This document shows, in pieces, positions 52,566 to 62,235 of a stretch of 64,000 bases of DNA. Under the pieces are notes generated by a model, which was not told where the DNA came from, ran no database searches, and saw only the letters and a list, made by a program, of their open reading frames with translations. The DNA lies in NCBI RefSeq assembly GCF_014898055.3, contig NW_023601754.1, forward strand, positions 45,129,013-45,193,012. Direction: 5' to 3'. This stretch comes from Talpa occidentalis. Taxonomy: Eukaryota; Chordata; Mammalia; Eulipotyphla; Talpidae. Each line of letters starts with the position of its first letter. The stretch's first letter is position 1. The position numbers were made by a program, and so were the translations under genes.

Positions 52566-52780
52566 TAACTCAGTGGCTCTCAACCTTTTTGCCCTCAGAA
52601 TTTCTTTACTTTCTTAGGGAAGAACACAGTATTTTTGCCTTAAGCCATCTCAGAAATTAACACCAAGGAGTTTTCAAGATAACCCACATTTTAACATAAC
52701 AATAATAAATCCTTGATAGGTTCACCCAAATAACATACTTTATGAAAACTAGATTTAACAATGCTAAAATCTTTAGTAAG
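52566..52780. mobile_element. hAT-Charlie-like DNA element fragment
   Basis: 'ctcagtggctctcaaccttt' with 'cagaatttctttactttctt' resembles the terminus and start of MER-type hAT elements. Confidence 0.4.
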
Positions 52781-52925
52781 AAGTATCTTTTACATTTTTG
52801 CCAATCTTTGCCAAACCCAGCACAGTAGAAAACAGCTGGAATCTCCCTGCCATGTCTGCACTCACTCTGTTGCTATGTCCCACATCAGGCAGCTGCAGGA
52901 AGACTCCATCAGGCCAGCAAGCAAT

Positions 52926-52970
52926 GGGGGGGGGGGGGGCGGGGGCGGTGCGGGGGCGGGGAGGCAGAGG
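52926..52970 (+). repeat. G-rich tract (quadruplex-prone)
   Basis: A run of 13-14 G is followed by several GGGG-containing groups, CGGGGGCGG and GCGGGGAGG. It fits the G3+N1-7 quadruplex pattern several times. Confidence 0.7.
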
Positions 52971-54559
52971 GAAAAGTCAGTATGAGAATCTGATCTGACA
53001 GCTTCTCCCCATACAAGGCACTCTCAGGAACCCCTCTCGTGTCCACTTTGAGAAGAGCTAAAATCAATGCTCACAACCACGCTATAAGGTGTGTGCTAGA
53101 ATGAAATGAGCCTCATTTCACAAGGGAGAAAACTAAGGCTCAGAGAGGTGAAGTTACTGGCCCAGAATCACACAGTAAGTGGCAGTGCTGGGGTTTGAAC
53201 CCCAACAGTGATGCTCTTCACCTCCAAAACCCTCGTGCCTGGGCCTGGGTAATCATGAATACATTGCATAGTAGGAGGTTCGCTCTGGGGGCCTGGCCAC
53301 CTTCACGGGAGATAGGCGCCAGGGACGAGCCTGAAACCCTCCACTGACATCCTAACAAATCTCTTCCAATACAAACAGGGAAATTTTATTGACTGAGAGC
53401 CCATGATTACTGGCTCTCTCCTCTCTCTGTAACTGCCCTGGCAGCTGGAAGGGGTTTAGTCTAGAGCCCAGCTGAGAAGCTTTCAGGGAGGAAAGGATTA
53501 TCAGGCTGCAGCCACAGCCCAGCTCCTGGGTGCTCACTGGTTGTCACCAGTAGGTCGTGCTGCACCAGCTGGGGCACTTGTGTTGAGGTGTGTGTCTTGC
53601 ATTTTCCATCTGTCCAACCTGAGGCCGGTGCTTGATCTGCCAACCCCTGCCTGCCTCTGCTAAGACTTTCCCCCATTTTCATTTGTGCTTGGGGTTTGCC
53701 AGGAGTGCTTAAGCTCCTGGAGATGGCCCCCCAATACCAGGTTGCCAGCAAGCATCCTGGGACCCTGGGGATGGGCAGTGGGGAGGAGCCTGAGGGGGAG
53801 AGAGTAGGATCCTCCATCAAAGTGGGCGAAAGTCCAGCTGGAGCTCCGGGGTCCCTGTTCTCCATGGGAGACTGCAATTCCTGAATTCCACTTATGGTCT
53901 AATGGGGGAATTTGGATACCAGGGTTCCCGTCTTGGTGCCTGGGTCGCGTTTGGGGCGGACTGTGGAGGATGGAGGTTAAGCCCCCAGAATCCTGCTCTC
54001 TTAAAATCCTTGGATTCCTGGGTCTTGGTCTCAGAAGAGGTGGTCTGCAGCCGAATCTTTATAAGACCTTAGAAGTCGGGGGTCAGGGGAGGAGAGCGGG
54101 AACTTTGGGTGCCTGGGAGGGGCGTGGTACTGACACCCTGGAGTTCGCTCCTGAAACGGGAGGGTCTCCAACAAGTGGATGCATGTTCCTGAAGGGGAAA
54201 CGGACGTCTGGGCCTCCACCCGAACGCGCCTCGGGTGCAGGGTGCCCACCTCGGCTCAAGAGTGCTGGGGCTCCGGGTTCTCTCGGGGGAGCTGGGGCGC
54301 TGGTGCCTCCTGGTAGGGTTTGCAGATAGTGCCGGGACTACGTGTTCCTCCTGGGAATGCGGGACGCTCTGATTCCGGAGCTTCTCCTTCTGGCCAGAGG
54401 GGGAAGGACCCCTGACGCTGCCGTGGGGTGAGGAGCCTCGGGCACCCACTGACTCGCTTGGGGCAGCCCCTAGCGCTGTAAGGGCGCGAGGCGCGGGAGG
54501 GGACTGGACCGAGGGGCGGAGACCGGGAGGGCGGGGCCTCGGGAGACCCCGCCCCCGCT

Positions 54560-54729
54560 CGGCGCGCCGTCCGCGCCTCCCCAAGTCTGCGAGGCCGAGG
54601 TGGGCGCCAAGAGCAGAGCGCCACAGCCCGCGCGCCCAGCCGAGCCGGGCCCGCCCGGGGTCTATGGGGACGCCCCTCCGCGCCGCCCGGCCGGCCACAC
54701 GCCGCGCCCGGAGTCAGCCTCGCAGCCAG
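54560..54729 (+). other. NPAS1: Putative non-coding first exon of NPAS1
   Basis: GC-rich sequence just downstream of two GC boxes ends in a good donor, AGCCAG|GTAACG, at 54729/54730. The start is a guess. A plausible partner acceptor lies at 55742-55743. The segment contains an ATG at 54664 that would open a short upstream frame. Transcript evidence would be needed to confirm the exon. Confidence 0.35.
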
Positions 54730-55743
54730 GTAACGAGGCTGGGGTCCTGAGGGTAGGGGACGCCAGGAGGCTGTCACGAGGGCACCGGTAACTCCCGGGT
54801 CTTGCAGGAGCAGGAGGCTGCAACTCCAGCGTCCTGGGGGCCGGGGTGTCGCAACGCCTGTGCACCGAGGAAAGGGTACACGAACGTTTGGGTCCTCGCG
54901 AAATAGGGGGCCGGAGGGCCCGGACACCAAGGTCTCGGGCATGTGGAACACCTGGTTGAGGAAGCTTGAGGGTGGCCTGAAAAGGGGGGGGGGCGGGGAG
55001 AAGAAGGGAGAAGACGGACGTCCAGCCCTGGAGGAGTGAAGACCACCTCGCTGAACATGGTCCTGGTTCTGCGGGGTCTGGAGACCAGGACACGGGGCCC
55101 CTGAATGTCGGGACCACCCCGGGCGCGTCCTCGGGCTGGGGCTCCGGGCGCTGACTCGGGGGCTGGGGCCCCGGCCGGGTCTTCAAGGAGGAAGTTGTGG
55201 CGGCGGTGGTCTGGCGGTCTGGACACGTGGCACCAGCCCGACGGGGTGGGAGGTGGTCCCTGGGCAGATCACGGGGTGAGATCCCTGCCCTCTGCCCCCC
55301 TCCTCCTCAGCCCGGTCCAGAAAATAAGCGCCCCGCGGATGCGGGAGACCCGACTCTTGGGATGGACTCGAGGGGGGCGAATATCGGGGCGGAGGGCTCC
55401 GGGGGCTGCAGCCCGGAGATCCAGGGCGCAGCCGGGCGCCTGCCCCCCGCCCGACTTGGGCATGCTTGGCACGCAGCGCGCGGGCCGGCCGGATCCGTAT
55501 GCGCGCCGCGTGAGCCTATTGGTATGCGGGAGCCGGCCCGGCGCGGGCGTGAGACGGGCGCTGGCGGGCGGCGCGGGGGAGGCGCGGCGGGGCACGTCCT
55601 CCCCGAGAGCCTCGCCAGAGGCCCCGCATGGTCAGCGGGGCGGGCCCCGGGCCCCCCGCCTCCGGGGAGGGGAAGCGGGGGCACCATCGCACCCCGGCTC
55701 CTGCCTGTGACTCAGAGCTCTGCACCGACCTCAGTTTCCCCAG

Positions 55744-55861
55744 AAGGTCGCCCGGGGGAGCCCCCGGCCCTGAGCGCTGCCACCGGCTCCTTCTGGCTGC
55801 AGGCGACGCGAGTCTCGAGGACCGCCCGCGGCTCGGAGCCCGCCTGAGGAGGCTCGCGGAC
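55744..55861 (+). other. NPAS1: NPAS1 5' UTR adjacent to the start codon
   Basis: Sequence between a possible acceptor (cagtttccccag, ending 55743) and the ATG. If transcription instead starts within the island, the UTR would simply extend further upstream. Confidence 0.4.
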
Positions 55862-55986
55862 ATGGCGGCCCCCTACCCCGGCTGCGGCGGCGCAGGCCAG
55901 GTCAAAGGCGGGGGAGGCCGTGGCGGCGGCAGCGTCGCGTGGGACTTTCTGCCCGGGCTCGCGGTCAAGGCCCCGCCGGGACCCTG
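55862..55986 (+). CDS. NPAS1: NPAS1 first coding exon
   Basis: ATG at 55862 has G at -3 and G at +4, a favourable context. It encodes MAAPYPGCGGAGQVKGGGGR and GGGSVAWDFLPGLAVKAPPGP, then TG of a split Cys codon completed by C at 56396. The donor is GTGAGC at 55987. NPAS1 (neuronal PAS domain protein 1) is a nuclear class I bHLH-PAS transcription factor that pairs with ARNT/ARNT2 and mostly represses, for example in forebrain interneurons. The N-terminus matches the human protein as I recall it (MAAPYPG...WDFLPGL.VKAP.GPC), with a more glycine-rich middle. Synteny downstream of ARHGAP35 supports the call. Confidence 0.9.
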
Positions 55987-56395
55987 GTGAGCAGAGCCCG
56001 CCCCGCGGCCGCGGCCCCGCCCCGGGGAGGGGTCTGGGCGAACGGGCTCCCCTCGTGCACCGCCCCCCGGGGCTGGAATTTCCTACCCGGAGTTGCTCGA
56101 GCGTGTTCTGCCGCCCGCTCCCGCGCTCTGCCCCAGCCCCTTCCTCAGAATTCATGCCACCGTGCTTCATCTCTCCCCTCTTGCTCCTCCTTCCTCCCAG
56201 AATTTACACCCAAGGTTCTGTCCCCACCGCCGAGATGTAGAATTCACACTCGGGTCCTGCCCACACCGCCTGCGAGTTGAATCCACTTCCAAGGTCCCGT
56301 CCCGTTCCCAAGGCCCCAGGAGGTGGGGCTCGTGCCCAGGACCCCGCCCGGGGCTCTCAGGGCCCGCTGACGCCCCCTCCGCGCCGCCCGCCCAG
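55987..56395 (+). other. NPAS1: NPAS1 intron 1
   Basis: This 409-bp GC-rich intron has donor GTGAGC and acceptor gccgcccgcccag. No repeat is present. Confidence 0.85.
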
Positions 56396-56631
56396 CCTGC
56401 AGGCGCAGCGCAAGGAGAAATCCCGGAACGCGGCGCGCTCGCGGCGCGGCAAGGAGAACCTGGAGTTCTTCGAGCTGGCGAAGCTGCTCCCCCTGCCCGG
56501 AGCCATCTCGAGCCAGCTGGACAAGGCGTCCATCGTGCGCCTCAGCGTCACCTACCTCCGCCTGCGCCGCTTCGCGGCGCTCGGGGCGCCCCCCTGGGGG
56601 CTGCGGACCTCGGGACCCCCAGCCGGACTCG
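56396..56631 (+). CDS. NPAS1: NPAS1 exon 2: bHLH domain
   Basis: This 236-nt exon completes Cys and encodes 78 residues. They begin [20 protein letters not shown] (the basic region, with the R-RRGKE signature of class I bHLH-PAS proteins), then [14 protein letters not shown] (helix 1), [11 protein letters not shown] (loop), and [17 protein letters not shown] (helix 2), followed by a short linker ending PPAGL. It ends with G of a split Ala codon; the donor is GTGAGT at 56632. The helices are complete and close to human NPAS1 as I recall it. NPAS3 has a related bHLH, but the [12 protein letters not shown] linker and the synteny point to NPAS1. The PAS domains lie in later exons beyond the window. 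Confidence 0.95.
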
Positions 56632-56810
56632 GTGAGTGCGCATGCGCGGGGGGGGCGGTGCCCTCGCGCTGGGGGCAGGGCCCGCCCGCGCCCACTTTCT
56701 TGACCCAAAGCGAGCACGGGGTGCGTAGTGAGCCAGGCGTCTTGTGTCCCCACCAGACGGCTGCTACTCTCCGGGCCTCCGTTTATTTATCTGTAAAATG
56801 GGTGCGCGAG

Positions 56811-57074
56811 GGCCTCCCCGGTGGCGCAGCGGGTTGAGTGCAGCGCTGTGAAGCTCTCCGCAGCCTCTGCACGCGGGTTCGATTCCCGGCCGGCCAGGGA
56901 GAAACCCACATGGTGCATAGACCGCTCCTGCCTCACCCGCTGCTCCCCTCAGCAGTGTCTTCGGTCAGTCTTCCTGTTCTGCTCCCCACTCTCTCTGGTG
57001 AATTCTCTCACCCTCCCGCGCCTCAGACCCGTACCTCAGTTCTTGTATAAGTAAATAAATCGTTAAAAAAATAT
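56811..57074 (+). mobile_element. tRNA-derived SINE in NPAS1 intron 2
   Basis: A 17-bp duplication TAAAATGGGTGCRCGAG at 56794-56810 and 57075-57091 with one mismatch. The element sits 180 bases after the bHLH exon. Confidence 0.9.
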
Positions 57075-57346
57075 TAAAATGGGTGCACGAGGTAGCGCAC
57101 CACCAGCTCGTGAATTCTGGCCTAATCAAGAACCTGGCAACTTGGGGAGGTCAGACCACTGGTAAATACTGTTGTTTATATTAGAGGAAATGAATCGTTA
57201 TTATCACGCATGAGCCCTGCAGTTCCCTGAGCGGCCTGCCTGGGCCTCCTGTCCACTAATGGACAAGGGAAACACACAGAAAAGGTACAAAGTAGGGGAC
57301 AGGGACAAAGAGAGACACAGGGCCCTTGACTCAGTCCCCCACAGTC

Positions 57347-57620
57347 AGGAGCAGAGGGCTCTAGACATTCAAGCTGGGGGTGGACCCCCTCCCCAATCCT
57401 GCAGAGAAGGACTTTGGGGCATGGATTCTGTGACCTGGAGGGTCCCCAGCACTTGGCTCCTGCAGGGCTAAGGGCTCAGAATGGGCATCTAGCCCCAGCG
57501 CTGTCCCACCCCAGCTGTGTGCCACAAGACCAACCCCTTCCCCGCCCCCCGCCTCAGTTTCCTTCTCTGTCAAGTGGACTTGCTAAGAGCTCTGAGCTCC
57601 GGGGCTGATGGGGCTTTGGA
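57347..57620 (+). repeat. Inverted duplication, arm A
   Basis: This arm aligns over most of its length with the reverse complement of 61783-62070. The first 39 bases (57348-57386) equal the complement of 62032-62070 exactly, and 57552-57586 equal the complement of 61818-61852. Between these blocks the arms differ by substitutions and small gaps. Part of the right end resembles MIR. Confidence 0.8.
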
Positions 57621-57740
57621 CGTTGTGACCCTGGGTACGTCGCCTCCCCTCTCTGCCTCATTTGCGAAATGGGAATCATGATTAAACCCCACAACCTCCA
57701 GAGCTGAGAGGATCAACCTGGTCATGTGTGTAATGAGCGC
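57610..57740 (+). mobile_element. MIR fragment
   Basis: 'gtgaccctgggtacgtcgc', 'catttgcgaaatgggaatc' and 'gctgagaggatcaacct' are in MIR order. It directly follows duplication arm A. Confidence 0.55.
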
Positions 57741-58204
57741 AGGGAGTCTGGCGGGGAGTAAGAATCAACAGGCAGCCACTGGTGCATGCTGGGGGCAGTT
57801 TACTGAGCTGCCACTGTCCGCTGTTCTGACCCCTGGGGATCCCTCGGGAAATAAGCTAGAGCCCCTGCTCTAGACAGGCTAACATCCTGTGGTCAAGGCG
57901 CCGCGGAGAAGGACAGTCTAGAATATGCACAAATACAGAACACGTGAAACAGATACCCAAGTAGCTACTTTGATTATCATTCAGACTTTATTACCGATAG
58001 ATCCATGGAAGTGTTGTGCGATTGTTATCACTTCTGCTTTATGTGTTACCGCCTTCCTCTTATGACTAGGAGACAGCGGATGGCATTAATCTGAGGTCAC
58101 AGGGCAGACAGGGCACCCTAGGCTACCCAACCCTCAAGAAGGGAAGTCCTTAGGGTGGGGCTGGAGGGGCTCCAATTCCCCTCCTGCCCTGGTCCCAGGG
58201 GAGG

Positions 58205-58400
58205 AGGGGGGGGGGAGAGAAAATAGCATTGATTAAACTCGCAATAAATCACCATTTAAATTTAAATAATCCTGCTTCCCAGGCGGTAATTAGGCGAATT
58301 GACTGGCGCCGAGAGAATGCGGCATTAGTGCCGCTGATTACTGTCATTACCTCGAACAACATGTGTGCCGGCAGGGGATAAACATCTTGTCTATTGTCCC
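58205..58400. promoter_or_regulatory. Candidate conserved enhancer block in NPAS1 intron 2
   Basis: An AT-rich block of balanced composition within GC-rich, repeat-littered DNA. It carries homeodomain-type sites (GATTAAAC, TAATTAG at 58287-58293, ATTAC twice) and an ACATGTG E-box-like site near 58360. It matches no repeat I know. Such islands in introns of forebrain transcription-factor genes are often deeply conserved enhancers, but conservation was not testable here. Confidence 0.35.
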
Positions 58401-59124
58401 CGAACCCAGGGGAGAAAATAGGGGGGTGCTGAGAGAGACCCGCCAGTGTCCAATCCCCCACCCCCACTCCACTCCCACCTCCACTGCCTTAATGGTGATT
58501 TGGGGGGGAGCTCTACTCTCTGCCTATGGGTGCAACCATGGGGAAGGGGGAGTACAATGTGGGGCAAAGCACACTTTGTGGGGTCCCTCCTGTATCCCCA
58601 CAAGTGGGAAATTGGAGGCATCTCCAGCTGTTCAGGATCTCCTAGGAGAGGCTTTCATAGTGCACATGGGGAAACTAAGGTAGGGTCTTTGCGGCAGCAG
58701 AGAGCAAAGCATTGCCTTCCAGTCTGAAGGGCAGGGACCCAGGTCCTCTTGGGTAACAGTACTCACATGTTGTGCATCTGATACTGTGGACAAACTAACT
58801 GGCTCAATCCTCTCAAACCTTTGGTGCAGGCAATGTTCCCACTCCCATTTTAGAGGAATGGAAAACTGAGACCCAGAGCGGTGGCTGTGGGCCAGGGTCA
58901 CCCAGCCAGGCAGGGGCTCAGCTGGGGTTCAGACCCAGCAAGGCTGGTTCTAGATCCCACCTTCTCAACTGCCATACTTGATCTGTTAGTAGGTCTTCAG
59001 GGTGGGGTCCTGCCTGGCAGGTCTCTGCCTCTCTCTGGGCTTCAGTCTCCCACCTGTAAGATGGGACCACAGTGGTCGAGGTCAAGCCTGGGGCTCTGAG
59101 TCTGGAAAAGACAGCCTTGATTTT

Positions 59125-59240
59125 ATGTCAGCATCTGTCATTCATTCAGCAAGTGCCCACCGAGCACCTTCCCTGAGTAGGCCACTGGTGTAGGTGCGGG
59201 GGTCACAGCAGGGAACAGGACACAGTACCTGCCCTACAAA
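59125..59240 (+). mobile_element. L2 fragment
   Basis: 'cattcattcagcaagtgccc' with 'cacagcagggaacaggac' and 'ctgccctac' follows the L2 3' region. Confidence 0.5.
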
Positions 59241-59254
59241 GTCTGCCTGGCAGG

Positions 59255-59600
59255 TCCCCCTTCCCACCTTCCTGATCACATCACTATACCTGTTGCTTCC
59301 TCAAGGACATGCACACCCACACACCCGCACACCCCACATTGCTGTTCTTCATAGACACGTGTTCTCACCTCAGGGCCTTTGCATTTGCTGTCCCCACCAC
59401 CAGGAACTTCCTTCAGAATGTCAGTTCTTCCCTAAGCCTCCCCTGACTATGCTTATTAAAAATGACAACACACCCCAACCCCAGCTCTCCCTGCCTGCCT
59501 TACCAGCCTTCTGTCTTTCCACAGTGCTGATGGCATTCCAAGGTTAATGTCTGTTTTCTTGCATTTATTGTGTATGTCTTCTCCATAGCACTTTGTTCCC
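59255..59600 (-). mobile_element. L2 fragment
   Basis: 'cctcagggcctttgcatttg' with 'cccctgactatgcttatta' is the antisense L2 pattern. Confidence 0.45.
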
Positions 59601-60266
59601 TGGACATAGAATGGTGGCTGGTCAAGGGAAAGATTCACTGAATATTTCTTGGGTGACCTTGGAAGGGAGGGAGCAAGCTACGAGGGAAGCTGGGAAAACA
59701 GTGCAAGTGCAAAGGGCCTTGGGCAGGTGGGAAACAGCTTCCCATCTGCTGACCCAGTGAGACCAGGAGCTCTAGGAGAGGAGTATGTAAGGTGGGGAGT
59801 GGTCAGCAGGAGCAGGTCCTGCTGGGCCTCAGGGGCCAAGGTGAGGACTCCAGATGTTACCCTGAGCCAGTCAGGAGCCACAGAGGTAGCGGAATGAAGC
59901 AGAGAGCCCAGGGAGGTGAGTGTAGGGCAGGAGGTGGGCAGCTAGACCAGGGTGGAGGCTGTAGAGTGAGAGGTGGTTAGAGTGGGGTGATGCAGTGAGG
60001 GGACAGCTGTGGGGTGTACTAGAAATGAACATGGGCATTAGAGAAAGAGAGAGGTCAAAGCCAATGGCAAGCAACGACCCGGAAGCGTAGAGGTGCCCCT
60101 GGGTTGTCCGGAGAAATATAGTCTTGTGTCACTTCATCACGTGTGCCGCTGCCACGTGTCCCAACAGGCTGCGCCATCCAGCCCTGGTGTGTGTATGTGG
60201 GGGGCTGTTCACTAGGCTTGGGTGTCACCTTTTTTTGCACAGCGATGAGGTGCCCTGACCACACAT

Positions 60267-60539
60267 TTCTTTTTCTTTTTTTTTAAGATTTATTTATTTA
60301 TGCATGTAAGAACTGGGTGTAGGCCAGAGGGAGGTGAGAGGACTCACCAGAGACAGAGTGGGGAACAGAACAGGCAGGCTGACTGAAATACACTGCTGAG
60401 GGGAGCAGCGGGGGAGGCAGGAGAGGTCTGTTGGCCCATGTGGGTTTCTCCCTGGTGGGCAAGGGATCGAAGTCGTGCTGCTGTGGCTGACAGGAACTTG
60501 ATAGCACTGTCTTTAACACCTGCACCACCAGGGAGGCCC
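60267..60539 (-). mobile_element. tRNA-derived SINE (older subfamily)
   Basis: Duplication CCTGACCACACAT at 60254-60266 and CCTAACTACACAT at 60540-60552, with two mismatches. Confidence 0.85.
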
Positions 60540-61319
60540 CCTAACTACACATGTCTCAGGATGTGACCCTGCCGTTCATTGCGGTGCCACTGCAGGGCCG
60601 GTCCTGGTAATGAGTCCCTATGCCTGACTGTGACACATCTGCTCCATTTCACGTGCTCAAAGTCCTGCTCCATGGCTGAACCCATTTCACAGCTGGAAAA
60701 GTACAAAGTTCCAGCAGAGGCGCTGCACCCCAACCCTCATGTCTGTTCCCAGGGAGCAAGGCACTTTGATGGGGGGGTGCAGTGTGGTGGGTTGTCTCTC
60801 CCAAAGACCAGACCCAGCCCTTCATCCTCATTACCGCTGTCCGCAAATCCCTTGGGACAGCTAAGACTTGGAGATCGAAGGTGGAGGGGGGACCCCTAGA
60901 ACCTGGGAGAGGTCTGGGTACTGTCCTCTGCCCCTTGCCCCCTCCTCTCTTTCCCTGGCCCTGCACCCCCATGATTAGGACTGGAGCAGTTTTTCTTCCC
61001 CTGTAGACAGGGTGTAAGAAACTCAGCAAATGTTTGTTGAGTGAGTGTGTGATGGCGGGGGTTTGGATGAGAGGAGGGGACAGACCTGGGAGTCTTCAAG
61101 AGCCACCTGCTGAATTGCGGGAAGGGCAAAGGAGTTGAGGCATTTCGAGGGAGAGGAGGGACGTGAGGGGAGGAGTTAGGGAGCTGGAGCATTCAGGGAG
61201 GGAAAAGCTGGGGGCTGTAAGACATTCAGTCAGTGATGGGGACAGACCCCGGCAAGTCCGGTCCCTTGGGATGGAGGTGGGGGGAGCAGCAAGTGGCTGA
61301 GCCCTCCCCCTACACACAC

Positions 61320-61480
61320 CCCTATCCCGATGGGCCCATTAACACTGTTAATTGCAGCGGTTCAGTCTGACCTGGGCTGATCCTGTGAGAGGGAAAATGA
61401 AGGAATTAGCAAAAATGACAGGGGAAAATTGCGACAATTAGCAGGCCGCATTGTTCCCGCCTGTCACCCGGCTGCGTCTC
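61320..61480. promoter_or_regulatory. Second candidate conserved block in NPAS1 intron 2
   Basis: The block contains TTAATT at 61348-61353, GAATTAGC at 61403-61410, CAATTAGC at 61435-61442 and ATTGTT/AACAAT-type SOX-like sites, in sequence with no repeat signature. A smaller similar stretch lies at 61690-61735 (AATAACAATAGTAATCACAC). Function is inferred from motif density only. Confidence 0.35.
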
Positions 61481-61782
61481 GGGGGAGGGGTCCCCATCAA
61501 TTCCCCCCGCCCCCCGCGTTATTGTTCCTTGAGCTCAGGCGGGGGTGGGAAAGAGTGTGAACAGCCGGGAGGATAGGGGGGGGAGTTTGCTCACGGGGGA
61601 GGCGGGGCCTAGACACGCGGGGGGCGGGGCTCCGGGGTGGCGTCCGGATTGGGCGAGAAGGGGCGGGTTTCGCCACCGGGTGTTCGATGCTCGGGAAATA
61701 ACAATAGTAATCACACTGTTAATGCCGATCGGGCTGTGTGTTTCCCGGCACCTGAGGCGCGCCAGGCCCTTTCTGTTCAGCC

Positions 61783-62070
61783 AACTGAAAGCCCGACCAG
61801 CCCAGAGCTCAGCGCTTTTAGCAAGTCCACTTGACAGAGAAGGAAACTGAGGCACAGAGAGGGGAAGGGGCTGGTCCCCGGCCACGCAGCCGGGGAGGGA
61901 CAGCCCTGGGGCTTGACGCGGGTCCTGAGCCCTCAGCCCTGCAGGAGCCAGGTGCTCCGGGACGCTCCAGGTCACAGAATCCATGCCCCAAAGCCCTTCT
62001 CTGCAGGATGGGGGGGACCTCAGTAGCGAAAGGTCCACCCCCAGCTTGAATGTCTAGAGCCCTCTGCTCC
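61783..62070 (-). repeat. Inverted duplication, arm B
   Basis: Partner of arm A, 4.2 kb downstream and inverted. It is more CpG-rich than arm A. It lies just outside the candidate enhancer block at 61320-61480. Confidence 0.8.
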
Positions 62071-62235
62071 CGCCCGTGGGGGCTGGACGGGGCTCCCACG
62101 TGTCTTTGCCCCTTTTTGATTTGCCGCTGCCTTTCCCCGTTGCTCTCTCCCTCCGTCCACGTTTCCACCACCTTAGTCTCACTTTGCCCCTATCCCTGTC
62201 TCGGTTTCTCTGTGTCTATATGAATATCTCTCTTA

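Larger units (their letters stand above)
45489..54480. other. ARHGAP35-NPAS1 intergenic region
   Basis: About 9 kb without a recognisable protein-coding gene. It contains two CTCF-like motifs (45613-45627, 48407-48425), old L2 fragments, a tRNA-SINE doublet at 47.6-48.0 kb, another SINE at 48969, a five-SINE cluster at 51.2-52.5 kb, a G-rich tract at 52926-52970, and a GC-box/CCAAT island at 50.25-50.75 kb that may be an unassigned promoter. Stretches 52980-54480 and 48030-48960 otherwise show nothing I can name, apart from MIR/L2-like sequence near 53060-53220. Confidence 0.7.
54400..56720 (+). promoter_or_regulatory. NPAS1: NPAS1 CpG-island promoter region
   Basis: Over 2 kb of very CpG-rich DNA surrounds the NPAS1 start. 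GC boxes include GGGCGGGGC at 54529-54537 and CCCCGCCCCC at 54547-54556. No TATA box is evident. The island covers the putative leader exon, the ATG exon and the bHLH exon, as is common for developmental transcription-factor genes that can be Polycomb-regulated. Confidence 0.7.

Noticed and set aside
54256..54951. 231-codon minus-strand frame over the NPAS1 island, with a similar frame at 55197-55847 on +
   Set aside because: CpG islands lack stop codons by composition; the product is Arg/Pro/Gly-rich with no domain, and splice signals on + explain the region better.
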